Assembly (NCBI GenBank): GCA_009691925.1
Contig: SIAG01000124.1
Span: 1-10,109 of the forward strand
Length of the DNA: 10,109 nucleotides
Source of the DNA: Planctomycetaceae bacterium
Lineage (GTDB): Bacteria; Planctomycetota; Planctomycetia; Pirellulales; UBA1268
Direction of reading: 5' to 3'
Made by a program: the position numbers and the translations under genes. Under the pieces are notes generated by a model that worked only from the letters and a program-made list of their open reading frames with translations, did no database searches and had not been told where the DNA came from. Positions within the stretch are counted from its first letter, which is position 1, and each line of letters starts with the position of its first letter. Below are positions 1-6,494 of the stretch, piece after piece.

Positions 1-376
1 CCGGCGAATGGTCGCCCACTGGGGGATGAGCGAGAAGGTCGGTCCGGTGGCCTGCCACGGCCCAAACGAACACCCCTTCCTGGGGCGCGATGTCTACGAG
101 CAGCGCGAGTTCAGCGACCACACCGCCCGCGTCATCGACGACGAGGTGACACGGATCCTCGGCGAGGCCGCCATCCGCGCCACCAAGCTCCTCTCCGACA
201 ACCGCGACAAGCTCGACCGGCTCTCCGCGGCCCTCGAGGATCGCGAGATGCTCGACGACACCGACATGGTGGGGATCGTCGGCCCCGCCGCCCCGCGCCG
301 GTCCGAGGATCAGCCTTCCGCCGCGCCGCTCCCCCCGCCGCCACTCCCCGCCGCCGTTCCCGCCGCTCGCGACTGA
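1..376 (+). CDS. ftsH: ATP-dependent zinc metalloprotease FtsH, C-terminal fragment (5' end outside window)
   Basis: The reading frame is open from the window edge (first full codon at base 2) to a TGA at 374-376. The visible residues match the end of the M41 peptidase domain of FtsH, the membrane-anchored AAA+ protease that degrades misfolded membrane and regulatory proteins. Recognisable blocks are MVAHWGMSEKVGP near the start, HPFLGRD, then the helical stretch with DEVTRIL and the DNRDKLDRLSAALEDREML segment, which is the usual 'ALLEKETLD' end of the peptidase domain. The AAA module and the HEXXH zinc site would lie upstream of the window. The last 30 or so residues are a Pro/Ala-rich tail, a common variable extension in this family. 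Identification is from family knowledge of these C-terminal motifs. The Dabb gene starts 52 bp downstream on the same strand. Confidence 0.88.
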   Translation, partial: RRMVAHWGMSEKVGPVACHGPNEHPFLGRDVYEQREFSDHTARVIDDEVTRILGEAAIRATKLLSDNRDKLDRLSAALEDREMLDDTDMVGIVGPAAPRRSEDQPSAAPLPPPPLPAAVPAARD

Positions 377-428
377 CGCCGCACCGGCCGCGCCTTTCAC
401 CCCGCCCGACCGTAGCCTCCTCCCCGCC

Positions 429-743
429 ATGCTCGCCCACTCTGTTTTCTTTCGGCTTAAAGATCGTTCCCCGGCCGCGATCGAGCGCCTCATCGCCGCC
501 TGCCGTGACCACCTCTCCGGCCACCCCGGCGAGGTCGTCTTCGCCGTCGGCGGCTGTGCCCCGTACGACCGGCACGTCAACGACCGCGACTGGCAAGTCG
601 CCCTCCACATCGTGTTTGACTCGCGCGCCGCCCACGACACCTACCAGCAGGCCCAGCGGCACGAGATCTTCATCGCCGCGCATGCCGACAACTGGGAGCA
701 AGTCCGCATCTTCGATGCCGATCTCTCCGTCTGCAACAGCTGA
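429..743 (+). CDS. Dabb (stress-responsive A/B barrel) domain protein
   Basis: A 104-aa protein made of a single Dabb domain, a small ferredoxin-like alpha/beta barrel that normally dimerises. It begins with the typical strand MLAHSVFFRLKD (His4 and the FRLKD block), continues with the helix AAIERLIAACRDHL, and includes the WQVALHIVFDSRAAHDTYQQ segment that corresponds to the family's 'D..LV..F.s..al..Y...p.H' signature, with His near residue 78 before the last helix. No signal peptide is seen, so it should be cytosolic. Family members range from plant stress proteins to polyketide cyclases, and many bacterial ones have no known reaction, so no substrate can be assigned. There is no clear Shine-Dalgarno ahead of the ATG. 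It ends only 5 bp from the convergent surE stop, with no room for a separate terminator. Confidence 0.8.
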   Translation: MLAHSVFFRLKDRSPAAIERLIAACRDHLSGHPGEVVFAVGGCAPYDRHVNDRDWQVALHIVFDSRAAHDTYQQAQRHEIFIAAHADNWEQVRIFDADLSVCNS

Positions 744-748
744 GAGCG

Positions 749-1468
749 TCACACGACCCGGCAGCGTGACAGTGCGATGCTGCCGCCGAAGCAGATCGCG
801 ATGTCGTGGCCGGGGCGCCGGGGGCGGTGGTGGTAGTCGGCGGCCCACAGCCAGCCGGCCGGCGTGTCGCGGAAGACCAGCGCGAACGGAGAGGGATCGA
901 CGGCGCATTCGATGATCGGCGGATCGCCACCGGCATGGCCCTCGGGGACCGTGGCGGGGTCGGGGAGATTGGCGTTCCAAAACTCCCCTGGCTCGAGCGC
1001 GACGCGGTCGATCCGCGCCAGGACGCGCGCCACCCACCGGCTGGCCCGCTGCCAGTCAATCGCAGCGCTGCGGCCGCGATACTGCGACACCGCCAAGCTC
1101 CGGCGGCCATGGAGCGCCGCCTCGCGGGCGGCGGCGACGGTCCCCGAGAGATGGACATCGACGCCGAGATTGCCGCCAGCGTTGATCCCGGAGAGGACCC
1201 ACGTCGGATCGGGGCAGAGCGTGGAAAGCGCTAGCCTGGTGCAATCGGCCGGGGTGCCGTCGATGCAAAAACGCCCCGGCCCCACCGTCTGCACGACCAG
1301 CGGCCGGTGCGTCGTCACCCGGTGCCCGCCGCCGGAATGACAGACCTCAGGCGCGACGACGATCACCTCCTGACCCCACGCCGCCACGGCGAGCTCCAGC
1401 GCGGCGAGGCCCGGCGCATCGATGCCGTCGTCATTGGTGAGCAGGAGCTGCGCGTGTTGGCCTGTCAT
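749..1468 (-). CDS. surE: 5'-nucleotidase SurE
   Basis: A 239-aa SurE-family nucleotidase, which removes phosphate from nucleoside 5'- (and 3'-) monophosphates with a divalent metal. Visible hallmarks are LLLTNDDGIDAPGL at residues 8-21 (the metal-binding acidic pair Asp13-Asp14), HSGGGH at 44-49 (Ser45 in the conserved metal/phosphate loop), CIDGTPADC at 68-76, and SGINAGGNLGVDVHLSGTVAAA at 93-114, the strongest family signature. Length is close to the usual 245-260 aa. The start chosen is the ATG at 1468. It has a clear GGAGG ribosome site about 4 bases upstream, and its ATG overlaps the TGA of the purine nucleoside phosphorylase gene (ATGA), so translation of the two is probably coupled. 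Longer in-frame starts would lie inside the neighbour and add residues the family lacks. SurE supplies nucleosides that the upstream gene's product can phosphorolyse. Confidence 0.93.
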   Translation of the reverse strand: MTGQHAQLLLTNDDGIDAPGLAALELAVAAWGQEVIVVAPEVCHSGGGHRVTTHRPLVVQTVGPGRFCIDGTPADCTRLALSTLCPDPTWVLSGINAGGNLGVDVHLSGTVAAAREAALHGRRSLAVSQYRGRSAAIDWQRASRWVARVLARIDRVALEPGEFWNANLPDPATVPEGHAGGDPPIIECAVDPSPFALVFRDTPAGWLWAADYHHRPRRPGHDIAICFGGSIALSRCRVV

Positions 1469-2334
1469 CGATCCTCCGTGGTGTTGTTCGATCTCTCCGG
1501 CCCCCCACCGGCCACCGCGGTGGCCAAGCTCTGGATCACCCCCCACATTCCGTCGGCCGCGCTGGCCGCGAGCCGACAGACCTCCTCGGCATCGGTTTGG
1601 TGCGGCGCGTCGGGGTTGGCGACATTCGTGATCACCGAAACTGCGACGACGTCGACGCCCAGCCGGCGCGCGGCGAGGACCTCAGGGACCGTCGACATTC
1701 CCACCGCGTCGGCGCCGAGGCGGAGGAGCATCCGGTATTCAGCGCGGGTTTCGTAGCTCGGCCCGAGGAGGCGGGCGTAAACCCCGGCCCGGGCCCGGGC
1801 CCCCGTGTGCCGCGCTGCGGCCAGCGCGATCTCCACCAGCTCGGCTCGATAGATCTCCCCCCCGGCCCGCCCGACCCGAGCTCCGGCCGGGCCCGGCGCT
1901 GTCCCCGGCCGACGCCCGAGGTCGAGATGGTCGTCGAGCACAAGCAGCTCCCCCCCAGTCATCCCCGGCCGCAGCCCGCCGGAGGCATTCGTGACCAGGA
2001 GCCTACGGACACCGAGGGCGACGAGGACGTCGATACCACGCGTGATCGTGGCATCGTCAAAGCCCTCGTAGGCATGGACGCGCCCCTGCAAGGCGATGAC
2101 CGGGCAGCCGCCGACACGCCCGCAAGCGATTCGGCCGGCATGGCCGATGGCGGTCGAGGCGGCGAGCCAGCCGGTGACGCCCACCGGAAGGCAGACGACG
2201 TCGTCGAACCGCTCGACGAGCCCCCCCAGGCCAGTCCCGAGGACGACCCCCAGCCGACCCCGCCGGCCACCGGCCGCCAAGACGCGTGCCGCGGCCGCTC
2301 CAGCCTCCGCCCGCAGCCCGTCGGTCCCTTCCAT
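1465..2334 (-). CDS. Purine nucleoside phosphorylase (trimeric, 6-oxopurine type)
   Basis: A 289-aa cytosolic enzyme that splits inosine or guanosine with phosphate to give the base and ribose-1-phosphate. Motifs visible in order: phosphate loop LGTGLGGL at 32-39, GHAGRI at 64-69, GRVHAYEG at 84-91 (His87 matches human PNP His86), the TNASGGL block at 115-121, GPSYETRAEY at 191-200 (Glu195 matches human Glu201), GMSTVPE at 212-218 (Ser214 and Met213 of the phosphate/ribose site) and SVITNVAN at 233-240 (Asn237 matches human Asn243). Glu plus Asn at these base-contacting positions favours PNP over methylthioadenosine phosphorylase, which has Asp in place of the Asn. The ATG at 2334 is preceded by an AGGGAG-like ribosome site and begins just where homology does. 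Its TGA overlaps the surE ATG, giving a two-gene salvage operon. The same frame stays open far upstream, but that part is antisense to other genes. Confidence 0.92.
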   Translation of the reverse strand: MEGTDGLRAEAGAAAARVLAAGGRRGRLGVVLGTGLGGLVERFDDVVCLPVGVTGWLAASTAIGHAGRIACGRVGGCPVIALQGRVHAYEGFDDATITRGIDVLVALGVRRLLVTNASGGLRPGMTGGELLVLDDHLDLGRRPGTAPGPAGARVGRAGGEIYRAELVEIALAAARHTGARARAGVYARLLGPSYETRAEYRMLLRLGADAVGMSTVPEVLAARRLGVDVVAVSVITNVANPDAPHQTDAEEVCRLAASAADGMWGVIQSLATAVAGGGPERSNNTTEDR

Positions 2335-2369
2335 GGCCACTCCCTTATCCGCCACCCGCCACGGCCCCT

Positions 2370-2398
2370 TTGCCGCGGAAGTCACAAACCCGTATTCT
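2370..2398 (+). promoter_or_regulatory. Candidate sigma70-like promoter for dapA
   Basis: A TTGCCG hexamer (2370-2375) lies exactly 17 bases before TATTCT (2393-2398), a reasonable match to the -35/-10 consensus at the ideal spacing. This would start transcription near 2405 and give a leader of about 80 bases before the dapA ATG. It sits in the 150-bp gap between the divergent PNP and dapA genes, in a locally less GC-rich patch. Seen by eye only; the -35 has two mismatches. Confidence 0.4.
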
Positions 2399-2412
2399 CG
2401 CCGGATTCTCCT

Positions 2413-2434
2413 GGGGCGCACACCCCCGCGCCCC
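2413..2434. repeat. Inverted repeat (7-bp stem, 8-base loop) in the dapA leader
   Basis: GGGGCGC at 2413-2419 and GCGCCCC at 2428-2434 are perfect reverse complements, separated by ACACCCCC. The stem starts about 8 bases after the predicted transcription start and would form a very stable all-G/C RNA hairpin in the dapA leader. No U-run follows, so it is not a classical terminator. It may be a structural or regulatory element, or a by-product of high GC. Confidence 0.45.
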
Positions 2435-2436
2435 GC

Positions 2437-2450
2437 GTCGAGCGCTCGAC
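2437..2450. repeat. Perfect 14-bp palindrome upstream of dapA
   Basis: GTCGAGCGCTCGAC is identical to its own reverse complement over all 14 bases. It lies 34 bp before the dapA ATG and 2 bp after the adjacent hairpin. Without a spacer it suits a dimeric DNA-binding repressor operator better than an RNA hairpin. No known operator is recognised in it. Confidence 0.45.
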
Positions 2451-2484
2451 CCGATTTGCCCCCGTCCACCCCGAGGCCCCTGCG

Positions 2485-3396
2485 ATGCCGAGCCCCGCCG
2501 TAAAGCCCACCCGTGCCGAGAAGTTTGCCGGTCTGTCGGTGGCCATTGTGACCCCGTTCCACGACGGGAAAATCGACTCGGCTCGGCTCCGTCAGCAGAT
2601 CGATGCCCAGGTGGCGGCCGGCGTGAGCTGCATCTGTCCGGTCGGCACGACGGGGGAATCGCCGACGCTCTCCCACGACGAACACGAACGGGTGATCGCC
2701 GAGAGCATCCAGGCCTCCGCCGGACGGATCCTCGTCATGCCGGGGACAGGGAGCAACGCCACCGCCGAGGCTGTCCGGCTCACGAAGCATGCCGCGAAGG
2801 AGGGCGCCGATGCGGCCCTCGTCGTCGGCCCCTACTACAACCGGCCCACCCAGCAGGGGATCTACGAACACTTCAAGGCACTCGCCGAGGCGGTCGACAT
2901 CCCGATCTGCGTCTACAACATCCCCGGCCGCACCGGGCGGAACATCGAGCCGGAGACGATCATCCGGCTCGCCGAGCTCCCCGGCATCGCGATGGTGAAG
3001 GAAGCGACCGGCGTCATCGATCAGGCATCGCAGATCATCGGCGCAACCGATCTGACGGTCCTCTCCGGCGACGACAGCATGACGCTCCCGCTCCTGGCCA
3101 TCGGCGGTCGCGGCGTGATCAGTGTCGTCGGCAACATCGTCCCCGCCGACATGAAGGCCCTTCTCGACGCCTTCGAGGCGGGGGATCTGGCCGGCGCCCG
3201 CCACTGGCACCACCGCCTCTTCGGCCTCTGCCGCGACCTCCTCGGCCTCGCGAGCAACCCGATCCCAATCAAGGCGGCGCTGGCGATGCTCGGGCGCGAT
3301 ACGGGCGAGGTCCGGCTGCCGCTGGTGCCTCTCGAGCCGTCCCAGGCCGACAGGCTCCGCGGCGTACTCATCAGCTACGGACTTCCGATCGGTTGA
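2485..3396 (+). CDS. dapA: 4-hydroxy-tetrahydrodipicolinate synthase (DapA)
   Basis: A 303-aa class I aldolase-type TIM barrel. It condenses pyruvate with aspartate semialdehyde, the first committed step toward diaminopimelate and lysine. Features: SVAIVTPF at 18-25, the substrate loop GTTGE at 54-58 (Thr55-Thr56), GPYYNRPTQQGIYEHF at 115-130 (Tyr117/Tyr118 region, the E. coli Tyr107 relay), YNIPGRTG at 144-151 with the catalytic Tyr144 and substrate-binding Arg149, and the Schiff-base Lys172 in MVKEATG. All catalytic residues are present and the length is slightly above the usual 292, because of a short N-terminal extension. The ATG at 2485 has GAGG eight bases upstream; the open frame further upstream runs antisense through the PNP gene and is not used. 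N-acetylneuraminate lyase and other DapA-family aldolases are less likely given GTTGE and the GRTG Arg. Only 25 bp separate it from the next gene, suggesting one transcript. Confidence 0.92.
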   Translation: MPSPAVKPTRAEKFAGLSVAIVTPFHDGKIDSARLRQQIDAQVAAGVSCICPVGTTGESPTLSHDEHERVIAESIQASAGRILVMPGTGSNATAEAVRLTKHAAKEGADAALVVGPYYNRPTQQGIYEHFKALAEAVDIPICVYNIPGRTGRNIEPETIIRLAELPGIAMVKEATGVIDQASQIIGATDLTVLSGDDSMTLPLLAIGGRGVISVVGNIVPADMKALLDAFEAGDLAGARHWHHRLFGLCRDLLGLASNPIPIKAALAMLGRDTGEVRLPLVPLEPSQADRLRGVLISYGLPIG

Positions 3397-3421
3397 GCGG
3401 TTCAGAAACGGCGGCACGACC

Positions 3422-4708
3422 ATGGATCTCTCCCTCGACGCGATCATCACCGGCAACGCCGGCGATCGGGTCGAGCTCGTGGCCCGCGGAAGGATCGACG
3501 CCGAGACCGCCACCGAGCTCGAGGCGGCCGTCGAGGAGCAGCTGCGCCTCGGCCGGCACACGATCCGCCTCGACCTGGGGGCGGTCGGCTTCCTGTCGTC
3601 GGCCGGGATCCGCTCGCTCTTCAACGTCCACCGCGCCGCCAAGGGGGCCGGTGGCAGTTGCCTCGTGTCGCGGTCGAGCGAACCGATCCATCGGGTGCTG
3701 ACGCTCTCGCGCCTCGCCCCCCTCCTCATGGAGCCTGGCGCCATCGACCGCCCCGCCCCGATGCCGGGTCCAATGCCCGGACCTGGGGCCGGGCGCGACT
3801 CGTTGCCGGCCGCCGCGCCGCTGCGCACCGAGCCGGTGGGGGAGATCGTCCTCGTCGGCTTCGATGGCTCGGCCGCCGCGGTGCTCGAGGGGGTCGTCGT
3901 CGGCACCCCGGCATGGATGTCGGGGGTGGGCACGATCGACGAAACCCCGCGGAACGTCCCGGCTGAAGCCTTCGGGATCGGCATCGGAGCCCTGGCCGAC
4001 GACGGCCCGGCGGTGACCAGCGGCGGTGAGCTCCTCGCCGCCTGCGGGAGCGTGTTCGTTCGCCCGCCGCGCCCCTTCGGCGTCCCCGATTCGCTCGTCA
4101 GCAGCGGCGACCTCGTGCCCTCGATCCGGCTGGTGTCAGGCCTTTTCTGGGAGGGAACGCCCCGAGGCCACACCGGCTTCGAAGCTGCTGACGGGGCGGT
4201 CGTCGCGCTCGACACGCTTGTGGGGATCCTCCTTGAGCGCGCGGGCGGGGAGGCCGTCGCCGTGCTCGTGGTGGCAGAGGTGCTGGGGCTGGTTGGCGTC
4301 GAACTGATCCGCCCGATCGCCGCAGCAACGGCCGACGACCACCCGGCCGCCGGCCGGGCCGAGATCGCCGCCTGTTGGCTGTCGTTCTCGCGCGAGCCGT
4401 GCCACGCCGGACGAACGGCGCTGGTCGTCGGCGTCGCCACCCGCGGGCTGAGCGGAGCCCTCGGGGAGTTCGTCCGCCCGTTCGGGAGCGTGACGGCCCA
4501 CCTCCACGCCGCCGTCTTCCCCCACCGCCCCCTCCGCCGCGGCGCCACCGAGCCGGCGGAGATCGTCGCCGCCCTCGGCGGGATGTCGCCCCTGGCCGTG
4601 ATGCATCTCCTCGCCGATCCGGCGCCGGTCCTCGGCAGCGGTCGCCCGGAGCTGGTGCGCGGGGCTTGTTGGTTCGCACCGATCAAGGTCCGGGGGCCGC
4701 GCCGATGA
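3422..4708 (+). CDS. STAS-domain protein with a large unrecognised C-terminal domain
   Basis: A 428-aa protein in three parts. Residues 1-106 form a STAS (anti-sigma factor antagonist) domain: strands around RVELVARGRID and HTIRLDLGAVGFL, then the LSSAGIRSL loop at 58-66, where Ser59 or Ser60 sits at the position phosphorylated in SpoIIAA-type proteins. Residues 107-137 are a Pro/Gly/Met-rich linker (APMPGPMPGPGAG). Residues 138-428 are an alpha/beta-looking domain I do not recognise. It includes GEIVLVGFDGSAAAVLEG, the Gly-rich FGIGIGALADDG, FWEGTPRGHTGFEAADG and a C-terminal RGACWFAPIKV. A hydrophobic run near 278-294 (AVAVLVVAEVLGLVGVE) is more likely a buried strand or helix than a certain membrane span. 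There is no signal peptide. The stop overlaps the permease ATG (ATGA), so it is probably made together with the importer and may regulate it. The Shine-Dalgarno is weak. STAS assignment is firm; the function is inference. Confidence 0.75.
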   Translation: MDLSLDAIITGNAGDRVELVARGRIDAETATELEAAVEEQLRLGRHTIRLDLGAVGFLSSAGIRSLFNVHRAAKGAGGSCLVSRSSEPIHRVLTLSRLAPLLMEPGAIDRPAPMPGPMPGPGAGRDSLPAAAPLRTEPVGEIVLVGFDGSAAAVLEGVVVGTPAWMSGVGTIDETPRNVPAEAFGIGIGALADDGPAVTSGGELLAACGSVFVRPPRPFGVPDSLVSSGDLVPSIRLVSGLFWEGTPRGHTGFEAADGAVVALDTLVGILLERAGGEAVAVLVVAEVLGLVGVELIRPIAAATADDHPAAGRAEIAACWLSFSREPCHAGRTALVVGVATRGLSGALGEFVRPFGSVTAHLHAAVFPHRPLRRGATEPAEIVAALGGMSPLAVMHLLADPAPVLGSGRPELVRGACWFAPIKVRGPRR

Positions 4709-5616
4709 TCACGCTCCTGGCCACGTGGACGTTCGGTGTCACGCTGGCACTCGTGGCCCTGGGCGTTTTCGTCAGCTACCGGCTCTTCGCCTTCCCCGAC
4801 ATCACCACCGACGGCTCCTTCACCCTCGGCGCCGTGACGACGACCGTGCTCCTCGTCACGGGGCACGATCCAGCCATCGCCACCCTCGGCGGCGCCGCCG
4901 CCGGGGCCGCGGCCGGAGCCTGCACGGGCCTCCTCCACGCCATCTTGCGTATCGAGCCGCTGCTTTCCGGGATCCTCGTGACGACGGCGCTGTCGAGCGT
5001 GAACCTCGTCGTCCTCGGCCGCAGCAATGTCCCCCTGGCCGGCACCGCGACGCTCCTCAACCGCGTTGAAGCGCTGCTCCTCCCGGCGACGACCGCGGCC
5101 GGATTCGGCGCCGCCGCGGGTGAGGCGGCCCGGCTGATCGTGATGCTCTCCGGCGTAGGGATCGCCGTCATCCTCCTGTGGGCCTTCTTCCGCACGAACC
5201 TCGGCACGGCGATGCGCGCCGGCGGCGACACCGCGACGATGGCCCGGGCGCTGGGGCGCAACACCGGCCTGCTGACCGTCGGCGGCCTCGCCATCGCCAA
5301 CGCGCTGACGGCGCTGTCGGGAGCGCTCGTCGCCCAGGTGCAGGGATTCGCCGACGTGCAGATGGGGATCGGAATGGTCGTGTGGGGGATGGCGAGCGTG
5401 TTCCTCGGAGCGGCGCTCGTCGGGCCGGTGCGGCTCGGTGGGGCGCTGGTTGCCACCGTCGCCGGCAGCATCACCTTTCGCCTCATCGTCGCCTCGGCAC
5501 TGCGCGCCGGCCTCCATCCCGACTGGCTCAAGGCCGCCACGGCGCTGGTTGTCCTTGCGGCGCTGATCGCTCCCCGACTCCTCTCGCGTCGCGCACAGGC
5601 CTCTGCAGCCCGCTGA
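4705..5616 (+). CDS. ABC transporter permease, TrpY-like (BPD_transp_2 family)
   Basis: A 303-aa inner-membrane protein composed almost wholly of hydrophobic helices, about eight or nine by eye. It forms the channel of an ABC importer. The N-terminal segment LALVALGVFVSYRLFAFPDITTDGSFTLGA is the diagnostic region of the permeases that pair with PF04392 substrate-binding proteins (TrpXYZ-type). Ala/Gly-rich spans follow, and the loop FFRTNLGTAMRAGGDTATMARALGRNT near 170-195 resembles the cytoplasmic coupling region that contacts the ATPase in branched-chain-amino-acid/ribose-type permeases. The ATG at 4705 overlaps the previous gene's TGA and begins right at the first membrane segment; the frame is open further upstream, but only as a shadow of the STAS gene. 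The next gene starts 27 bp downstream. Substrate cannot be read from the permease; characterised relatives carry tryptophan or tyrosine. Confidence 0.87.
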   Translation: MITLLATWTFGVTLALVALGVFVSYRLFAFPDITTDGSFTLGAVTTTVLLVTGHDPAIATLGGAAAGAAAGACTGLLHAILRIEPLLSGILVTTALSSVNLVVLGRSNVPLAGTATLLNRVEALLLPATTAAGFGAAAGEAARLIVMLSGVGIAVILLWAFFRTNLGTAMRAGGDTATMARALGRNTGLLTVGGLAIANALTALSGALVAQVQGFADVQMGIGMVVWGMASVFLGAALVGPVRLGGALVATVAGSITFRLIVASALRAGLHPDWLKAATALVVLAALIAPRLLSRRAQASAAR

Positions 5617-5643
5617 TCCAATTATTTTGCTTCCTTGCTTCCC

Positions 5644-6456
5644 ATGCTCGACGTTCGCCACGCCACCGTCGCCTTCTCCGCCCCCGGTGGCCCGCTGGTG
5701 CGCGCCGTCGACGACATCAGCTTCACGATCCCGGCGGGGACGTTCGTCGTCGTCATCGGCACCAACGGCTCGGGGAAGAGCACGCTCCTGGGGGCGATCG
5801 CCGGCACCGTCCGCCTCGATGCCGGCAGCATCCATGTCGCCGGCCACGAGCTCACGGCGTGGCGCGAGAACCGCCGTGCCCGGTATATCGGGCGGGTGTT
5901 TCAGGACCCGCGGGCCGGGACGGCCGCGAGCCTGTCGGTCCTCGAGAACCTCGCCGTCGCCGCCTCCCGGGGCCGGCCGGTGGGTCTTGGCTGGGCCACG
6001 CCGCGCCGACTGCGGGCCGAGGCGGCCCAACGGCTCGCGGCCATCCAACCCGGACTCGAACAGCGGCTCGACCAGCCGATCGGCTCGATGTCGGGGGGGC
6101 AGCGGCAGATCGTGGCGCTCGTCATGGCGACCTGGCACCGCCCCGAGCTCCTCCTCCTCGACGAGCACACCGCCGCCCTTGATCCGGCCTCCGCCGACCG
6201 GGTCGTGCAGGCCACCGCGAAGCTCGTCCGCGACCAAAAGCTCACGGGGCTGATGGTGACCCACTCCCTCGAGCAGGCCGCCGGTCTCGGCGACCGGCTG
6301 TTGCTCGTCCACCGTGGGAGGATCAGCCTGGATGTCGAAGGGGGCGCGAAGCGCAGGCTTTCGACGGCGGACCTCGCCGGCCGCTTCGACCGGCTGCGGC
6401 GCGCCGATCAGCTCGACGACCCCGCCGCCCGCACCCTCCGCGACCTCTACGTCTGA
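5644..6456 (+). CDS. ABC transporter ATP-binding protein, TrpZ-like
   Basis: A 270-aa cytosolic ATPase that powers the importer. All ABC motifs are intact: Walker A GTNGSGKST at 39-47, Q-loop FQDP with Gln87, signature SMSGGQRQ at 148-155, Walker B LLLLDEH at 169-175 with Asp173 and catalytic Glu174, D-loop ALDP and the switch His207 in MVTHS. The DEHTAALDP wording of Walker B is characteristic of ATPases in the TrpXYZ-like group. The ATG at 5644 begins the first strand, MLDVRHATVAF. A TTG three codons earlier (5635) is also possible. Neither has a Shine-Dalgarno: the preceding spacer, bases 5617-5643, is unusually AT- and pyrimidine-rich for this genome. The gene lies between the permease and the substrate-binding protein, 38 bp from the latter, completing the transporter. 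Confidence 0.92.
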   Translation: MLDVRHATVAFSAPGGPLVRAVDDISFTIPAGTFVVVIGTNGSGKSTLLGAIAGTVRLDAGSIHVAGHELTAWRENRRARYIGRVFQDPRAGTAASLSVLENLAVAASRGRPVGLGWATPRRLRAEAAQRLAAIQPGLEQRLDQPIGSMSGGQRQIVALVMATWHRPELLLLDEHTAALDPASADRVVQATAKLVRDQKLTGLMVTHSLEQAAGLGDRLLLVHRGRISLDVEGGAKRRLSTADLAGRFDRLRRADQLDDPAARTLRDLYV

Positions 6457-6464
6457 CAGGCCCG

Positions 6465-6476
6465 GGGCTTCGGCCC
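6465..6476 (+). other. Small UUCG-tetraloop hairpin between ATPase and binding-protein genes
   Basis: GGGC-TTCG-GCCC forms a 4-bp stem capped by the very stable UUCG tetraloop, 8 bases after the ATPase stop codon. It has no U-run, so is not a clear terminator. Intercistronic hairpins ahead of binding-protein genes can adjust mRNA stability and the dose of the binding protein; that role here is inference. Confidence 0.35.
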
Positions 6477-6494
6477 ACGTTGAATCCCCCGCCC

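Noticed and set aside
132..1037. Long minus-strand frame over the FtsH end, Dabb gene and surE
   Set aside because: Arg/Gly/Pro-rich shadow translation without motifs, overlapping three well-supported genes.
1597..2484. Upstream extension of the dapA frame
   Set aside because: It is antisense to the PNP gene; DapA homology begins just after the ATG at 2485, which has a ribosome site.
3778..3800. CCCGGACCTGGGGCCGGGCG considered as an internal hairpin or regulatory element
   Set aside because: It lies in the Pro/Gly linker coding region of the STAS gene, where CCG/GGC codons make such dyads unavoidable.
4375..4704. Upstream extension of the permease frame
   Set aside because: Arg/Pro-rich shadow of the STAS gene; hydrophobic permease sequence begins at the ATG at 4705.
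2335..6312. An open minus-strand frame continuing about 4 kb upstream of the PNP start, giving one apparent 1615-aa protein
   Set aside because: Everything above 2334 is antisense to dapA, the STAS gene, the permease and the ATPase, all with clear motifs. Its translation is low-complexity Arg/Gly/Glu-rich with no domain, as expected of a stop-poor shadow frame in GC-rich DNA. Only 1465-2334 is real.
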